Notes under the pieces: generated by a model
Told to the model about the DNA's origin: nothing
Databases searched by the model: none
The model's input: only the letters and a program-made list of their open reading frames with translations
Position numbers and translations under genes: made by a program
Shown here: in pieces, positions 34,487 to 43,102 of the stretch
Layout: the number at the start of each line of letters is the position of its first letter
Numbering within the stretch: the stretch's first letter is position 1
Assembly (NCBI GenBank): GCA_026002855.1
Contig: BPGD01000001.1
Location: 2,736,001 to 2,800,000 of the forward strand
Length of the DNA: 64,000 bases
Source: Bryobacteraceae bacterium
Lineage (GTDB): Bacteria > Acidobacteriota > Terriglobia > Bryobacterales > Bryobacteraceae
Reading direction: 5' to 3'

Positions 34487-36007
34487 TCACAGTTCGAAGC
34501 GGATGCCCTGGGCCAGCGGCAGATGCCGCGACCAGTTGATGGTGACGGTCTGGCGGCGCATGTATGCCTTCCAGGCGTCCGAGCCGGCCTCGCGGCCGCC
34601 GCCGGTCTCCTTTTCGCCGCCGAAGGCGCCGCCGATTTCGGCGCCGGAGGTGCCGATGTTAACGTTGGCGATGCCGCAATCGGACCCGCGGGCCGAGAGG
34701 AACGTCTCGGCGGCGATCAGGTTGCGGGTGAAGATGGCGCTGGAGAGGCCCTGCGGCACGTTGTTGTGCCACTCGATGGCCTGTTCCAGATCCTCATACT
34801 CGATGAGGTAAAGGATCGGCGCGAAGATCTCCTCCTTCAGGATCGGCATCTCCGGCCGCGCACGGACCAGCGCGGGTTCGACGAAATAGCCTTCACGCTC
34901 TAGCCGGCGGCCGCCGAAGATCACTTCGCCGCCCTGTTGGCGCACGCGCTCCAGCCCGTCCATCATCTCGTCGACGGCCGCGGCGTTGACGAGCGGCCCC
35001 ATGAGAATGTGCGGGTCCAGCGGATCGCCGATACGGATTTGTGAATACGCGTTGACCAGACGCGCCGTGAATTCTGCGGCGATCTGCCGGTGCAGGAACA
35101 GGCGCCGGATCGTCGTACAGCGCTGGCCGGCGGTGCCCACTGCCCCAAACAGCACGGCCCGCAGCGCCAGGTCCAGGTCGGCGTCCGGTTCAATGAGAAC
35201 GCCATTGTTGCCGCCGAGCTCGAGAATCGTCCGGCCCAGCCGTTTGCCGACCACCTCGGCCACGCGATAGCCCATCTGGCAGCTCCCGGTGGCGCTGATG
35301 AGCGGGACGCGGCGGTCGGCCAGCAGCCGCTCGCCGACGCTCGACCCGCGGCCGATGACCAGCGTAAAGACGCCCGCCCAGCCGTTCTCCTCAAGAACCT
35401 TTTGGCAGATCCGCTGCACCGCGATGGCGCACAGGGGCGTCTCCGAGCTGGGCTTCCAGATCACCGTGTCTCCGCAAACGGCGGCGATAAAGGCGTTCCA
35501 GCTCCACACAGCCACCGGGAAGTTGAAGGCTGAGATGACGCCCACCGGGCCGAGCGGGTGCCACTGCTCGTACATGCGGTGCTGCGGACGCTCGCTCTGC
35601 ATGGTAAGCCCGTAAAGCTGCCGGGAAAGGCCGGTGGCGAAGTCCGCCATGTCGATCATCTCCTGCACTTCGCCAAGGCCCTCGGCGAGGATCTTGCCCA
35701 TCTCGAGCGACACCAGCGCGCCAAGATCCTGCTTGTGCTCGCGCAGCGCAAGTCCGATCTGGCGGATGATTTCGCCACGCTTGGGAGCCGGATGCATGCG
35801 CCAGCGCAGGAACGTCTCATGCGCCTCGGCGGCCACCCGCTCGTAATCATCGGCAGAAGCCATGGCCACGCGGGCCAGCGGTTTGCCCGTCGTAGGATTG
35901 ATGCTGGCCAGCTCGCCGCCGGAGGGGTGTTCCATCCAGCCCGCGCCGCAGGCGCCGGAATTCATCTCGCCGATGCCCAGCCGGTTCAGGATCTCCTGAG
36001 GATTCAT
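34487..36007 (-). CDS. ALDH7-type aldehyde dehydrogenase (aminoadipate-semialdehyde type)
   Basis: 506 residues from ATG 36007 (SD GGAGG), the normal length for the family; longer versions run past the promoter. Catalytic residues are E263 (ILELGGNN) and C297 (GTAGQRCTTIRR). ALDH7/antiquitin signatures are clear: TSGAEIGGAFGGEKETGGGR and SDAWKAYMRRQTVTINW. The family oxidises alpha-aminoadipic semialdehyde / piperideine-6-carboxylate in lysine catabolism (pcd, amaB). No other lysine-degradation gene is adjacent, so the substrate is inferred from family only. Confidence 0.85.
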   Translation of the reverse strand: MNPQEILNRLGIGEMNSGACGAGWMEHPSGGELASINPTTGKPLARVAMASADDYERVAAEAHETFLRWRMHPAPKRGEIIRQIGLALREHKQDLGALVSLEMGKILAEGLGEVQEMIDMADFATGLSRQLYGLTMQSERPQHRMYEQWHPLGPVGVISAFNFPVAVWSWNAFIAAVCGDTVIWKPSSETPLCAIAVQRICQKVLEENGWAGVFTLVIGRGSSVGERLLADRRVPLISATGSCQMGYRVAEVVGKRLGRTILELGGNNGVLIEPDADLDLALRAVLFGAVGTAGQRCTTIRRLFLHRQIAAEFTARLVNAYSQIRIGDPLDPHILMGPLVNAAAVDEMMDGLERVRQQGGEVIFGGRRLEREGYFVEPALVRARPEMPILKEEIFAPILYLIEYEDLEQAIEWHNNVPQGLSSAIFTRNLIAAETFLSARGSDCGIANVNIGTSGAEIGGAFGGEKETGGGREAGSDAWKAYMRRQTVTINWSRHLPLAQGIRFEL

Positions 36008-36025
36008 TCGAGCCTCCGGCTCACC

Positions 36026-36031
36026 ATTGTA
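36026..36031 (-). promoter_or_regulatory. -10 box of the ALDH gene
   Basis: Minus-strand TACAAT at 36031-36026 lies 18 bases before the ATG, leaving a short leader that includes the SD. The -35 is weak. Confidence 0.4.
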
Positions 36032-36073
36032 TGCCCCGGTGGACCGGGACAGCCATGCGGGTCCCAGTCGTTT

Positions 36074-36079
36074 TAAAAT
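36074..36079 (+). promoter_or_regulatory. Possible -10 box of the rhodanese gene
   Basis: TAAAAT at 36074-36079 in an otherwise GC-rich gap, about 60 bases upstream of the rhodanese ATG. No clear -35. Confidence 0.3.
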
Positions 36080-36138
36080 AGACCCGTTGTCCTCGCCGCC
36101 CGGAGCCAGGACGCGCTTCCGGCACACCTGGAATTCCG

Positions 36139-36486
36139 ATGATGACGAACGAATCTGTTCTTGCCATGGAGATCACGCCCGATCAGGCCGCGCAGCTTCT
36201 CGCGGAAGGGAAAGCCACGCTGATCGATGTGCGCGAGCCGCATGAGTATCTGCTGGCCCGCATCGAAGGCGCCGAGCTGATTCCGATGCACATGGTGCCT
36301 GAGCGGCTCCAGGACCTGGAAGCCGCGGCCGACGAGAAACTGTTGATCGTGTACTGTCACCACGGCATACGAAGCCTCAGCGTGGTGGAGTGGCTGCGCC
36401 GGCAGGGCGTGGAGCAGTGCGTGTCGCTGATCGGCGGCATCGACCTGTGGAGCCGCCAGATCGACCCGACTGTGCCCCGCTACTGA
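36139..36486 (+). CDS. Single-domain rhodanese-like sulfurtransferase
   Basis: 115 residues forming one rhodanese domain: [31 protein letters not shown] and the active-site loop YC73HHGIRS. The catalytic Cys is present, so sulfur transfer is possible. Single-domain rhodaneses handle persulfide sulfur for Fe-S, thiolation or sulfide detoxification. It lies ~550 bases upstream of the isc operon with a tRNA gene between. Initiation at ATG 36139 or the adjacent ATG 36142 cannot be separated. Confidence 0.85.
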   Translation: MMTNESVLAMEITPDQAAQLLAEGKATLIDVREPHEYLLARIEGAELIPMHMVPERLQDLEAAADEKLLIVYCHHGIRSLSVVEWLRRQGVEQCVSLIGGIDLWSRQIDPTVPRY

Positions 36487-36524
36487 AGCGCCCGGCAGCG
36501 CCCGGGAGTCCCGCAGGTGGGCAA

Positions 36525-36533
36525 TGTTACACT
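36525..36533 (+). promoter_or_regulatory. Extended -10 promoter for tRNA-Ser
   Basis: TGTTACACT at 36525-36533 is an extended -10 (TG-n-TACACT), ending 43 bases before the tRNA 5' end. Confidence 0.45.
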
Positions 36534-36576
36534 GAAAAAGAAACGCACGCGCTGCGCCTGCCTTCCTAGCGAATCC

Positions 36577-36666
36577 GGAGAGGTGGCCGAGTGGTTGAAG
36601 GCGCACGCTTGGAAAGCGTGTATACGGGAAACCGTATCGCGGGTTCGAATCCCGCCCTCTCCGCCA
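36577..36666 (+). tRNA. tRNA-Ser (anticodon GGA), CCA encoded
   Basis: A 90-base class II tRNA. The acceptor GGAGAGG (36577-36583) pairs with CCTCTCC (36656-36662), followed by discriminator G and encoded CCA (36664-36666). The anticodon stem-loop CACGCTTGGAAAGCGTG gives anticodon GGA (Ser UCC/UCU). A long variable arm (TACGGGAAACCGTA) and a normal T arm (GGGTTCGAATCCC) confirm tRNA-Ser. Confidence 0.96.
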
Positions 36667-36972
36667 CGATTCTTCATTTTCGTTGAGATCGCTCAATCAT
36701 TGGTGGAGTGATCCCGGTCGCGGCGAACTCGCCGGTTTCCACTCAAGGCTCCGGCCAGCGGACTGCGGCCCCCGCACCCGGCGTTGCCAGAAAAGCCGGT
36801 TCGATCCCGCCCTCGGGCCGTTCGTCCCGCTCGCCCTGCGGGCGAGCTTCAATTGCCACTCAGAAGCGCACCCGAAGCAGCTAGAAGGGCCGCAAGACCT
36901 CGCGGATTCAAAGCGCTTGTGCGTCCAGAGTTGACGCCGGGGCGCCCGCCGGCTACGCTCGCCCTATCATCC
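36667..36972 (+). other. Intergenic region after tRNA-Ser: no gene, tRNA-end-like copy and a hairpin
   Basis: No credible gene. GGTTCGATCCCGCCCTC at 36798-36814 repeats the tRNA T-arm/acceptor stretch GGTTCGAATCCCGCCCTC (36642-36659) with one base missing. A perfect 8-bp hairpin, GCTCGCCC-TGC-GGGCGAGC, lies at 36829-36847 and could end the tRNA transcript. Sequence around 36850-36915 looks like a decayed dispersed repeat (weak). Confidence 0.5.
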
Positions 36973-37001
36973 TTGACCGAATTGGTCCTGGATGGTATAG
37001 T
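36973..37001 (+). promoter_or_regulatory. Sigma70-type promoter of the isc operon
   Basis: -35 TTGACC at 36973-36978, 17-base spacer, -10 TATAGT at 36996-37001, giving a start near 37008 and a ~30-base leader to iscR. Confidence 0.75.
36975..36990 (+). promoter_or_regulatory. Operator copy 1 (Rrf2-type, overlaps -35)
   Basis: GACCGAATTGGTCCTG, with near-palindromic core GACCGAATTGGTC, overlaps the -35 box. The same 16 bases recur at 37010-37025. The likely ligand is the adjacent Rrf2 regulator. Confidence 0.7.
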
Positions 37002-37009
37002 CAGAAGTG

Positions 37010-37025
37010 GACCGAATTGGTCCTG
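37010..37025 (+). promoter_or_regulatory. Operator copy 2 (Rrf2-type, over transcription start)
   Basis: Identical 16-base copy of the upstream site, 35 bases downstream, placed over the predicted start of transcription. Binding at both sites would block the promoter. Confidence 0.7.
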
Positions 37026-37038
37026 AATTGAGCGTGGC

Positions 37039-37497
37039 ATGCTGAAGCTGACCAAGAAGGCCGACTACGGGTTGATCAGTCTGAAGCACATCGCCGTGTA
37101 TGGCAAGGATCGGCCGGCCAGCGCGAAGGAGATGGCAGAGGCGTACGGCATCCCTGTGCCCATCCTCTCCAAGGTTCTCCAGCGGCTGGTGCGTGAGGGG
37201 TTCCTCGTGTCGGAGCCCGGCGCGAATGGCGGTTACCGGCTGGCGCGCGACGCATCGCGCATTACCGCGCTCGAAGTGATCCGCGCCATCGACGGCCCGG
37301 TGTTGCTCACCAATTGCTTCAGCGGCCACGGCGACTGCTGCATCTCCGATCTGTGCAACGTGCGCGAGCCTCTGCGGCGCGTGCACGAGCGAATCCAGCA
37401 GGTTCTGGAAAGCATCACAATAGCGGACCTGAGCGATGAGGCGAATGCCGCCGAGGGCTCGGGGCGCAGAGGCGGTCTGACGGTCCTTTCCGGTTAA
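37039..37497 (+). CDS. iscR: IscR-like Rrf2-family Fe-S regulator
   Basis: 152 residues. An Rrf2 winged helix opens the protein (LTKKADYGLISLKHIA; SAKEMAEAYGIPVPILSKVL; GANGGYRLARDASRITALEV). A cluster-binding loop has C93, C100, C101 and C106 (TNCFSGHGDCCISDLC), spaced close to the IscR C-x5-C-x5-C pattern. It probably senses Fe-S status and represses its own operon through the two identical operators in its promoter. It is the first gene of isc, 27 bases before iscS. SufR- or RirA-like function is the alternative; the operon context favours IscR. Confidence 0.85.
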   Translation: MLKLTKKADYGLISLKHIAVYGKDRPASAKEMAEAYGIPVPILSKVLQRLVREGFLVSEPGANGGYRLARDASRITALEVIRAIDGPVLLTNCFSGHGDCCISDLCNVREPLRRVHERIQQVLESITIADLSDEANAAEGSGRRGGLTVLSG

Positions 37498-37524
37498 GGC
37501 GGGAGAGAGAAGAGGAAAAAGGCC

Positions 37525-38742
37525 ATGTTAAAGTTCCCGATTTATCTCGATTATCATGCGACGACACCCGTTGACGAGCGCGTGCTCGAGGCCATGCTGC
37601 CCTATTTCCGCGAGCATTTCGGCAACGCGGCCAGCCGCAACCACAGCTTCGGCTGGGTGGCCGAAGAGGCGGTGGAGAAGGCGCGCAAGCAGGTGGCCGC
37701 GCTGATCAACGCCTCGCCGAAGGAGATCGTGTTCACCAGCGGCGCCACCGAGTCCAATAACCTCGCCATCAAGGGCGTGGCCGAGATGTATGCCGAGAAG
37801 GGCAACCACATCATCACGGCGGCCACCGAGCACAAATCCGTGCTCGATACCTGCAAGCGGCTCGAGAAGCGCGGCTTCCGGGTCACCTACCTGCCGGTGC
37901 GGCCCGACGGGCTGATCGATCTCGACCAGTTGCGCGACTCGATCACGGATCGCACGATTCTGGTCTCGATCATGTATGGCAACAACGAGATCGGCACGGT
38001 GCAGGACATTCGGGCCATCGGCCAGATCTGCCACGAAAAGGGCGTGCTGTTCCACACCGATGGCACGCAGGCGGCCGGCAAGATCCCGGTGGACGTCATC
38101 GCCGACAACATCGACCTGATGTCGTTCACCGCACATAAGATGTACGGGCCGAAGGGTGTGGGCGCGCTTTATGTGCGCCGCAAGAATCCGCGCGTGCAGC
38201 TCGTCGCCCAGATCGACGGCGGCGGCCACGAGCGCGGCATGCGTTCCGGGACCCTCAACGTGCCCGGCATTGTCGGCTTCGGCAAGGCGGCCGAGTTGTG
38301 CCAGCAGTTGATGCCCGAGGAGATGCCGCGGCTCCAGCGGCTGCGCGACAAGCTGAAGGACGGCATCCTGGCCCAGCTTGACGCGGTTTACATCAACGGC
38401 ACGATGGAGCGGCGGCTGCCGCACAACCTCAACATGAGCTTCGCCTACGTGGAGGGCGAAAGCCTGCTGATGGGCATCAACGACATTGCCGTCAGCTCCG
38501 GCTCGGCCTGCACGTCGGCGACGCTTGAGCCGAGCTACGTGCTGAAGGCGCTCGGCGCCGGCGACGACCTGGCGCACTCCTCCATCCGCTTCGGGCTGGG
38601 CCGCTTCACCACCGAAGAGGAGATCGACTACACGATCGGCAAGGTGGTGGAAGTGGTGAGGAAGCTGCGCGAGCTGTCGCCGCTGTACGAGATGGTGCAA
38701 GAAGGGGTGGACCTGACCAAAGTGGAGTGGTCGGCGCACTGA
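37525..38742 (+). CDS. iscS: Cysteine desulfurase IscS
   Basis: 405 residues. The PLP lysine is K205 ([12 protein letters not shown]) and the catalytic cysteine C329 sits in [20 protein letters not shown]; both are intact. The N-terminus ([20 protein letters not shown]) and the long loop place it with IscS/NifS group I. It releases sulfur from cysteine for cluster assembly on IscU, encoded next. Confidence 0.93.
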   Translation: MLKFPIYLDYHATTPVDERVLEAMLPYFREHFGNAASRNHSFGWVAEEAVEKARKQVAALINASPKEIVFTSGATESNNLAIKGVAEMYAEKGNHIITAATEHKSVLDTCKRLEKRGFRVTYLPVRPDGLIDLDQLRDSITDRTILVSIMYGNNEIGTVQDIRAIGQICHEKGVLFHTDGTQAAGKIPVDVIADNIDLMSFTAHKMYGPKGVGALYVRRKNPRVQLVAQIDGGGHERGMRSGTLNVPGIVGFGKAAELCQQLMPEEMPRLQRLRDKLKDGILAQLDAVYINGTMERRLPHNLNMSFAYVEGESLLMGINDIAVSSGSACTSATLEPSYVLKALGAGDDLAHSSIRFGLGRFTTEEEIDYTIGKVVEVVRKLRELSPLYEMVQEGVDLTKVEWSAH

Positions 38743-38799
38743 GGCGCCCGCGCGCCGGCAGGCAGTACGAAATTTACCTCATGAGGGGAATGAAAAACG

Positions 38800-39210
38800 A
38801 TGGCATACAGCGAAAAAGTTCTGGATCATTACAATAACCCGCGCAACGTCGGGAGCCTGGACAAGAACGATCCCAACGTGGGTACGGGACTGGTCGGGGC
38901 GCCGGAATGCGGCGACGTGATGAAGCTTCAGATCAAGGTGAACCCCGAGACGGGCATCATTGAAGATGCCAAGTTCAAGACGTTCGGCTGCGGATCGGCG
39001 ATCGCGAGCTCTTCGCTGGCCACTGAGCTGATCAAGGGCAAGACGATCGACGAGGCGATGCAGTTGAAGAACACGGTGATCGTCAACGAGCTCAGCCTGC
39101 CGCCGGTGAAGATCCACTGTTCGGTGCTCGCCGAGGACGCCATCAAGGCGGCCATCGAGGACTACCGGAAGAAGGCCGCGACTCGCGAAACGGCGGCGCA
39201 GTCGGCGTAA
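38800..39210 (+). CDS. iscU: Fe-S cluster scaffold IscU
   Basis: 136 residues. The three ligand cysteines C37, C64 and C107 and the lability aspartate D39 are present (PECGD; FGCGSAIASS; KIHCS). The chaperone-recognition motif LPPVK lies at 100-104. IscU builds the cluster with sulfur from IscS and hands it on with help from HscA/HscB. Confidence 0.93.
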   Translation: MAYSEKVLDHYNNPRNVGSLDKNDPNVGTGLVGAPECGDVMKLQIKVNPETGIIEDAKFKTFGCGSAIASSSLATELIKGKTIDEAMQLKNTVIVNELSLPPVKIHCSVLAEDAIKAAIEDYRKKAATRETAAQSA

Positions 39211-39256
39211 TCTGGGAGCAGGGGCGGATGCCCCACACAGGCGAGAGTTCTTTGCC

Positions 39257-39586
39257 ATGCCGGAAATCCACGTAACACCGAAAGCGGTGCAAAAGATCCG
39301 CGAGGCCTTCGCCAAGCAGGGCGTGCAGGGTGGCGGCCTACGCCTGGGCGTCCAGGGCGGCGGCTGCTCGGGCCTGAGCTATCTGTTCCGCTATGAGCCC
39401 AGGCCTCGGCCGTCCGATCACATCTTCCGCTTCGACGACGTGGAGATCTACATCGATCCGAAGAGCATGATCTTCCTCGATGGCATGACGCTCGATTACA
39501 AGGAATCGCTCATGCACTCGGGCTTTGCGTTCGACAATCCCCATGCGACGAAGAGCTGCGGGTGCGGAACGTCGTTTTCGGCCTGA
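39257..39586 (+). CDS. iscA: A-type Fe-S carrier IscA
   Basis: 109 residues with the A-type cysteine set C37, C101 and C103 (GVQGGGCSGLSY; SCGCGTSFS). It delivers clusters or iron to client proteins. Its TGA overlaps the ATG of hscB (TGATG at 39584-39588), showing translational coupling. Confidence 0.92.
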   Translation: MPEIHVTPKAVQKIREAFAKQGVQGGGLRLGVQGGGCSGLSYLFRYEPRPRPSDHIFRFDDVEIYIDPKSMIFLDGMTLDYKESLMHSGFAFDNPHATKSCGCGTSFSA

Positions 39587-40224
39587 TGGCACACGTGCAC
39601 GATTGCTGGCATTGTGGGGCAAAAGACGCGGCGAGCCTGTTCTGCCGCTATTGCAACACAATTCAGGCGCCCACGCCGGATTATTACGAGTTTTTCGACC
39701 TGCCCCGGCGCCTGGCGCTCGACCCTGAAGATCTCAAGAACCGCTATTACTCGCTGAGCCGCCTGCTTCACCCGGACCGATACACGCGCCGCTCGGAGCA
39801 GGAGCGCCGCTTTTCGCTCGAGGCATCCTCGATCCTGAACGACGCCTATCGCGTGCTGCGCGATCCCATCCTGCGGGCCGAGTACGTCCTGCGGGAGGAA
39901 GGTTTCCCTGTCGGCGACCAGCGGAATAAGGACGTGCCGCCGGAACTGCTCGAAGAAGTGTTCGAGCTGAACATGGCGCTCGACGAACTCCGCAGTGGAG
40001 ACCTTGACGTGCTGCCGCAACTGGAATCCTGGCGGCGCCGTTTCCTTGAAATGCTCGCAGGGATTGATGCGGAGCTCGAAGAGCTGTTCCGCCGGCATGA
40101 CGCAGCCGAGGGCGGCCAGCGCCGAAGAGTGCTCGAGCAGATCCGCGCCGTGCTGAACCGCCGCCGCTACATCAGCAATCTGGTCCAGGAAGTGGACAAA
40201 CAGCTCGCCGCCCGCAACGCCTGA
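39586..40224 (+). CDS. hscB: J-domain co-chaperone HscB with N-terminal zinc-binding motif
   Basis: 212 residues from ATG 39586. C7, C10, C20 and C23 form a C-x2-C...C-x2-C zinc motif (CWHCG...CRYC), then a J domain with HPD at 62-64 and the HscB C-terminal helical domain. HscB stimulates HscA and presents IscU. Most bacterial HscB proteins lack the zinc motif, which is known in eukaryotic HSC20. Start chosen because of the overlap with iscA; an ATG 24 bases upstream lies inside iscA. Confidence 0.9.
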   Translation: MAHVHDCWHCGAKDAASLFCRYCNTIQAPTPDYYEFFDLPRRLALDPEDLKNRYYSLSRLLHPDRYTRRSEQERRFSLEASSILNDAYRVLRDPILRAEYVLREEGFPVGDQRNKDVPPELLEEVFELNMALDELRSGDLDVLPQLESWRRRFLEMLAGIDAELEELFRRHDAAEGGQRRRVLEQIRAVLNRRRYISNLVQEVDKQLAARNA

Positions 40225-40246
40225 GGGTGGGGAATTTTGGGTATCC

Positions 40247-42100
40247 ATGAGTACTTTTCAGATTGATTTTTCATCCGCGCAGCGCAGGCGCATCATTGGC
40301 ATCGACCTGGGCACCACGAATTCGCTGGCGGCCTTCATGGATCTGACCGGACCGGAGATCATCCCCGGCCCCGACGGCAGCCGGATGGTGCCGAGCATCG
40401 TGAGCCTGGCCGACGACGGTTCGTTCATCGTCGGCGAGCCGGCGCGCCGCCTGCTGATCGACCGTCCGGACCGGACTGTCTACTCGGTGAAGCGCCTGAT
40501 GGGCCGCGGCCGCGCCGACGTTGAGGAAGAGCTGAGGCTGTTCCCTTTCCGCATTGCCGAAGACAGCGAGCAGGTCATCCGCCTGAAGCTGGGCGACCGG
40601 ACGTTTACGCCGCCCGAAATCTCGGCGCAGATTCTCAGGGAGCTCAAGCGGCGGGCGGAGGCGTACCTGGGCGAGGAAGTAACGCAGGCGGTGATCACGG
40701 TGCCTGCCTACTTCAACGACGCGCAGCGGCAGGCGACGCGCGACGCGGGCCGCATCGCCGGCCTCGAGGTGCTGCGCCTGGTCAACGAGCCGACGGCGGC
40801 CTCGCTCGCCTACGGCCTGGACAAGCGCCGGGAGGGCATCATCGCCGTCTACGACCTGGGCGGCGGCACGTTTGACATCTCGATTCTGCGGCTGCACGAG
40901 GGCATCTTCGAAGTGCTGGCCACCAATGGCGACACGCACCTCGGCGGCGATGATATTGACAACCGCCTCCTCTCGATCGCGCTCGAAGACATCGCCAGCG
41001 AATGGGGCGAGGACCTGTCGCACAACGGCGAAGCGGTGCAGACGATCCGCCAGGCGGTGATCCGCGCCAAGGAAGAGCTTTCGTTCCGGCCCGTCACCGT
41101 GATCGACATTGAATACCGCGGCCGGCGCTACCAGCGCGAGCTGCGGCGCGAGCTGTTTGAGAATCTCATCCGCGACATTGTCGAGCGCACGCTCGGTCCC
41201 TGCCGGCAGGCGATGCGCGACGCCGGGCTCGAGCCGGAGCAGATCGACGAGGTCGTGCTGGTGGGCGGCTCGACCCGCATCCCGATGGTCCGCCGCGCGG
41301 TGGAGACACTGTTCAAGGCCAGGCCGCATTCCGAGCTGAACCCGGACGAGGTGGTCGCGCTTGGGGCGGCAGTGCAGGCGGCCATCCTGTCGGGCGAGGT
41401 CCAGGACAAGCTGCTGCTCGACGTCACCCCGCTTTCGCTGGGCATCGAGACGATGGGCGGCGTGGTGAGCAAACTCATCCACCGGAATTCGACGATTCCG
41501 GCCTCGGCCACGGAAGTCTTTACGACGTCCGTGGACGGACAGCGCAACGTGCTCATTCACGTGGTGCAGGGCGAGCGCGAGCTGGCCAGGGACTGCCGGT
41601 CGCTGGCGCGCTTCGAACTGAAGGATCTGGAGCCGCTGCCCGCCGGCATGGCGCGCATCGAGGTGCGCTTCCTTATCGATGCCAACGGCATCCTCAGCGT
41701 CACCGCACGCGACCTGCGCAGCGGCAAGGAGCAGACGGTCGAGGTGAAGCCGAGCTATGGGCTCACCGAGGAGCAGGTGGAGGCGATGATCCGCGAATCC
41801 TACGAGAAGGCGGAAGAGGACCTGCGGGAGCGCCAGGTGCGCGAGGCGCGCGTTGAAGCCGACAACATCCTTGCCGCAGTGGAGAAGGCACGCATGAGCG
41901 ATGCCTGGCTGGAACTGACCGACGAGGAGCGCGCCGCCATTGACGGCGCCATCAACGAGCTCCAGATGGTCTATCACTCCAGCGACCACCATCTGATCCG
42001 CGGCGCCATCGAAAAGCTGGACAACGCCACGCGCAGGCTGGCCGAGACCATGATGAACACGGCCGTGCGCGAAGCGCTCAAAGGCACGAAGATCGACTGA
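40247..42100 (+). CDS. hscA: Fe-S assembly Hsp70 chaperone HscA
   Basis: 617 residues, the HscA length. ATPase motifs are present: [49 protein letters not shown] and [16 protein letters not shown]. The substrate-binding domain and lid follow. In this operon it acts on the IscU LPPVK motif. Confidence 0.92.
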   Translation: MSTFQIDFSSAQRRRIIGIDLGTTNSLAAFMDLTGPEIIPGPDGSRMVPSIVSLADDGSFIVGEPARRLLIDRPDRTVYSVKRLMGRGRADVEEELRLFPFRIAEDSEQVIRLKLGDRTFTPPEISAQILRELKRRAEAYLGEEVTQAVITVPAYFNDAQRQATRDAGRIAGLEVLRLVNEPTAASLAYGLDKRREGIIAVYDLGGGTFDISILRLHEGIFEVLATNGDTHLGGDDIDNRLLSIALEDIASEWGEDLSHNGEAVQTIRQAVIRAKEELSFRPVTVIDIEYRGRRYQRELRRELFENLIRDIVERTLGPCRQAMRDAGLEPEQIDEVVLVGGSTRIPMVRRAVETLFKARPHSELNPDEVVALGAAVQAAILSGEVQDKLLLDVTPLSLGIETMGGVVSKLIHRNSTIPASATEVFTTSVDGQRNVLIHVVQGERELARDCRSLARFELKDLEPLPAGMARIEVRFLIDANGILSVTARDLRSGKEQTVEVKPSYGLTEEQVEAMIRESYEKAEEDLRERQVREARVEADNILAAVEKARMSDAWLELTDEERAAIDGAINELQMVYHSSDHHLIRGAIEKLDNATRRLAETMMNTAVREALKGTKID

Positions 42101-42114
42101 CAGGGTTGCCGGTC

Positions 42115-42321
42115 ATGAAGTGGAACGATTTCGAAGACATCGCCATCGCGCTCCATGAGGCGCATCCGGACATCGACCCGCTGACGGTCCGCTTCACCGA
42201 CCTGCACCGGATGGTGACCGAGCTCCCCGATTTTGACGATGACCCGATGGCGTCCAACGAGGCCAAGCTCGAGGCCATCCAGATGGCGTGGTACGAGGAG
42301 TGGAAAGAGAACCAGGGCTGA
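42115..42321 (+). CDS. iscX: IscX (YfhJ) regulator of cysteine desulfurase
   Basis: 68 residues from ATG 42115: WNDFEDIAIALHEAHPDIDP, RFTDLHRMVTELPDF, the typical acidic IscX with the closing MAWYEEWKENQ. IscX binds iron and IscS and moderates cluster assembly. It closes the operon; E. coli has fdx between hscA and iscX, and here it is missing. Confidence 0.92.
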   Translation: MKWNDFEDIAIALHEAHPDIDPLTVRFTDLHRMVTELPDFDDDPMASNEAKLEAIQMAWYEEWKENQG

Positions 42322-42326
42322 AAAGG

Positions 42327-42904
42327 TCAGCGCCGCGCCGCCGCCTGATCCGTCTGCGCTCTCACCAGCGCGGCAAGCGACCCCGGCGCGGTAGCCGAAA
42401 CCTCCAGCACAATGGCGATTTGAAGCACCCGGCGGCGGCGGACCTCTTCCACCAGTCCTGACCGCACCTCCCACACCCTCGGTTTTCCCGTTGCCGTGTC
42501 TGCGTCCAGCGCGGGCGCCCACCTTTCGCCGCGCTGTTCCAGCGGCCCACTTCGTCGATGAAGACCGCATCGGCACGGTTGATGCGCTCTCTGGCGAGAG
42601 CGGCGCGTCCGGCGACGATCGTCTCCGGGAGGAAACGGGAGCCGCGGCCTGAATCGGACGGCCCGTTGCCACCGCGTTCCGCCAGTGGAAGCCGCTCGCC
42701 GGCATCCAGGATCAGGAGATCGAATCGCGGCCTCCGCCCATGGTCGAAATCACCGGGCGAGAGGATGCCGGCGACGCGCACTCCGGCGGCCGCCAGGTGG
42801 CGGGCGGTGGCTTCGAGTCACGTTGTCTTGCCGGCCCCTTTCGCGCCAGTGAGCAGGATGTACGGCGCGCCGGGAACAAAGCCAGGACAAAAGGAGCGGC
42901 AGGG
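42327..42904 (-). pseudogene. Broken P-loop NTPase (THEP1/DUF2478-like)
   Basis: Reading minus-strand, a P-loop NTPase is recognisable in pieces. APYILLTGAKGAGKTT (Walker A) is followed at once by an in-frame TGA at 42818-42820, then LEATARHLAAAGVRVAGILS continues to ADAVFIDEVG (Walker B). There one base is missing near 42549; the neighbouring frame continues sensibly, PLEQRGERWAPALDADTA, and runs to a stop at 42327. No start codon is found in the first frame; a hydrophobic piece in another frame (from 42935) might be the lost N-terminus. Two independent lesions make this a pseudogene rather than a gene; sequencing error is the alternative. Bases 42905-43024 show nothing further. Confidence 0.6.
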
Positions 42905-43024
42905 TCAGCCCGATCCACAGGCGCGGCCCGGCCATTCGGCGGCGTTACCAGCCTCTGCCGCCGAATACGACACCGGCCAGACCGGCGCCAGTCCGAAAGC
43001 CTGAACTGACAGTCGCTTTCAGCG

Positions 43025-43052
43025 CTTGTTCCCGCGCGATTCTTCGTTTAAT
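43025..43052 (+). promoter_or_regulatory. Candidate promoter of the CsgG-like gene
   Basis: TTGTTC at 43025-43030 and TTTAAT at 43047-43052 with 16 bases between them. The leader would contain GGAGGAGA at 43089-43096. Confidence 0.35.
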
Positions 43053-43102
43053 CTGATGGGAGCTTCCCTGCAACAGGAAGCGCAAAGTGGAGGAGAGTGT
43101 CC

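Noticed and set aside
36517-36711. Small open frames across the tRNA-Ser region
   Set aside because: They read through a clear tRNA gene and have no coding traits.
36683-36934. Short open frame in the gap before iscR
   Set aside because: It overlaps repeat-like and tRNA-end-like sequence; no SD and no recognisable protein.
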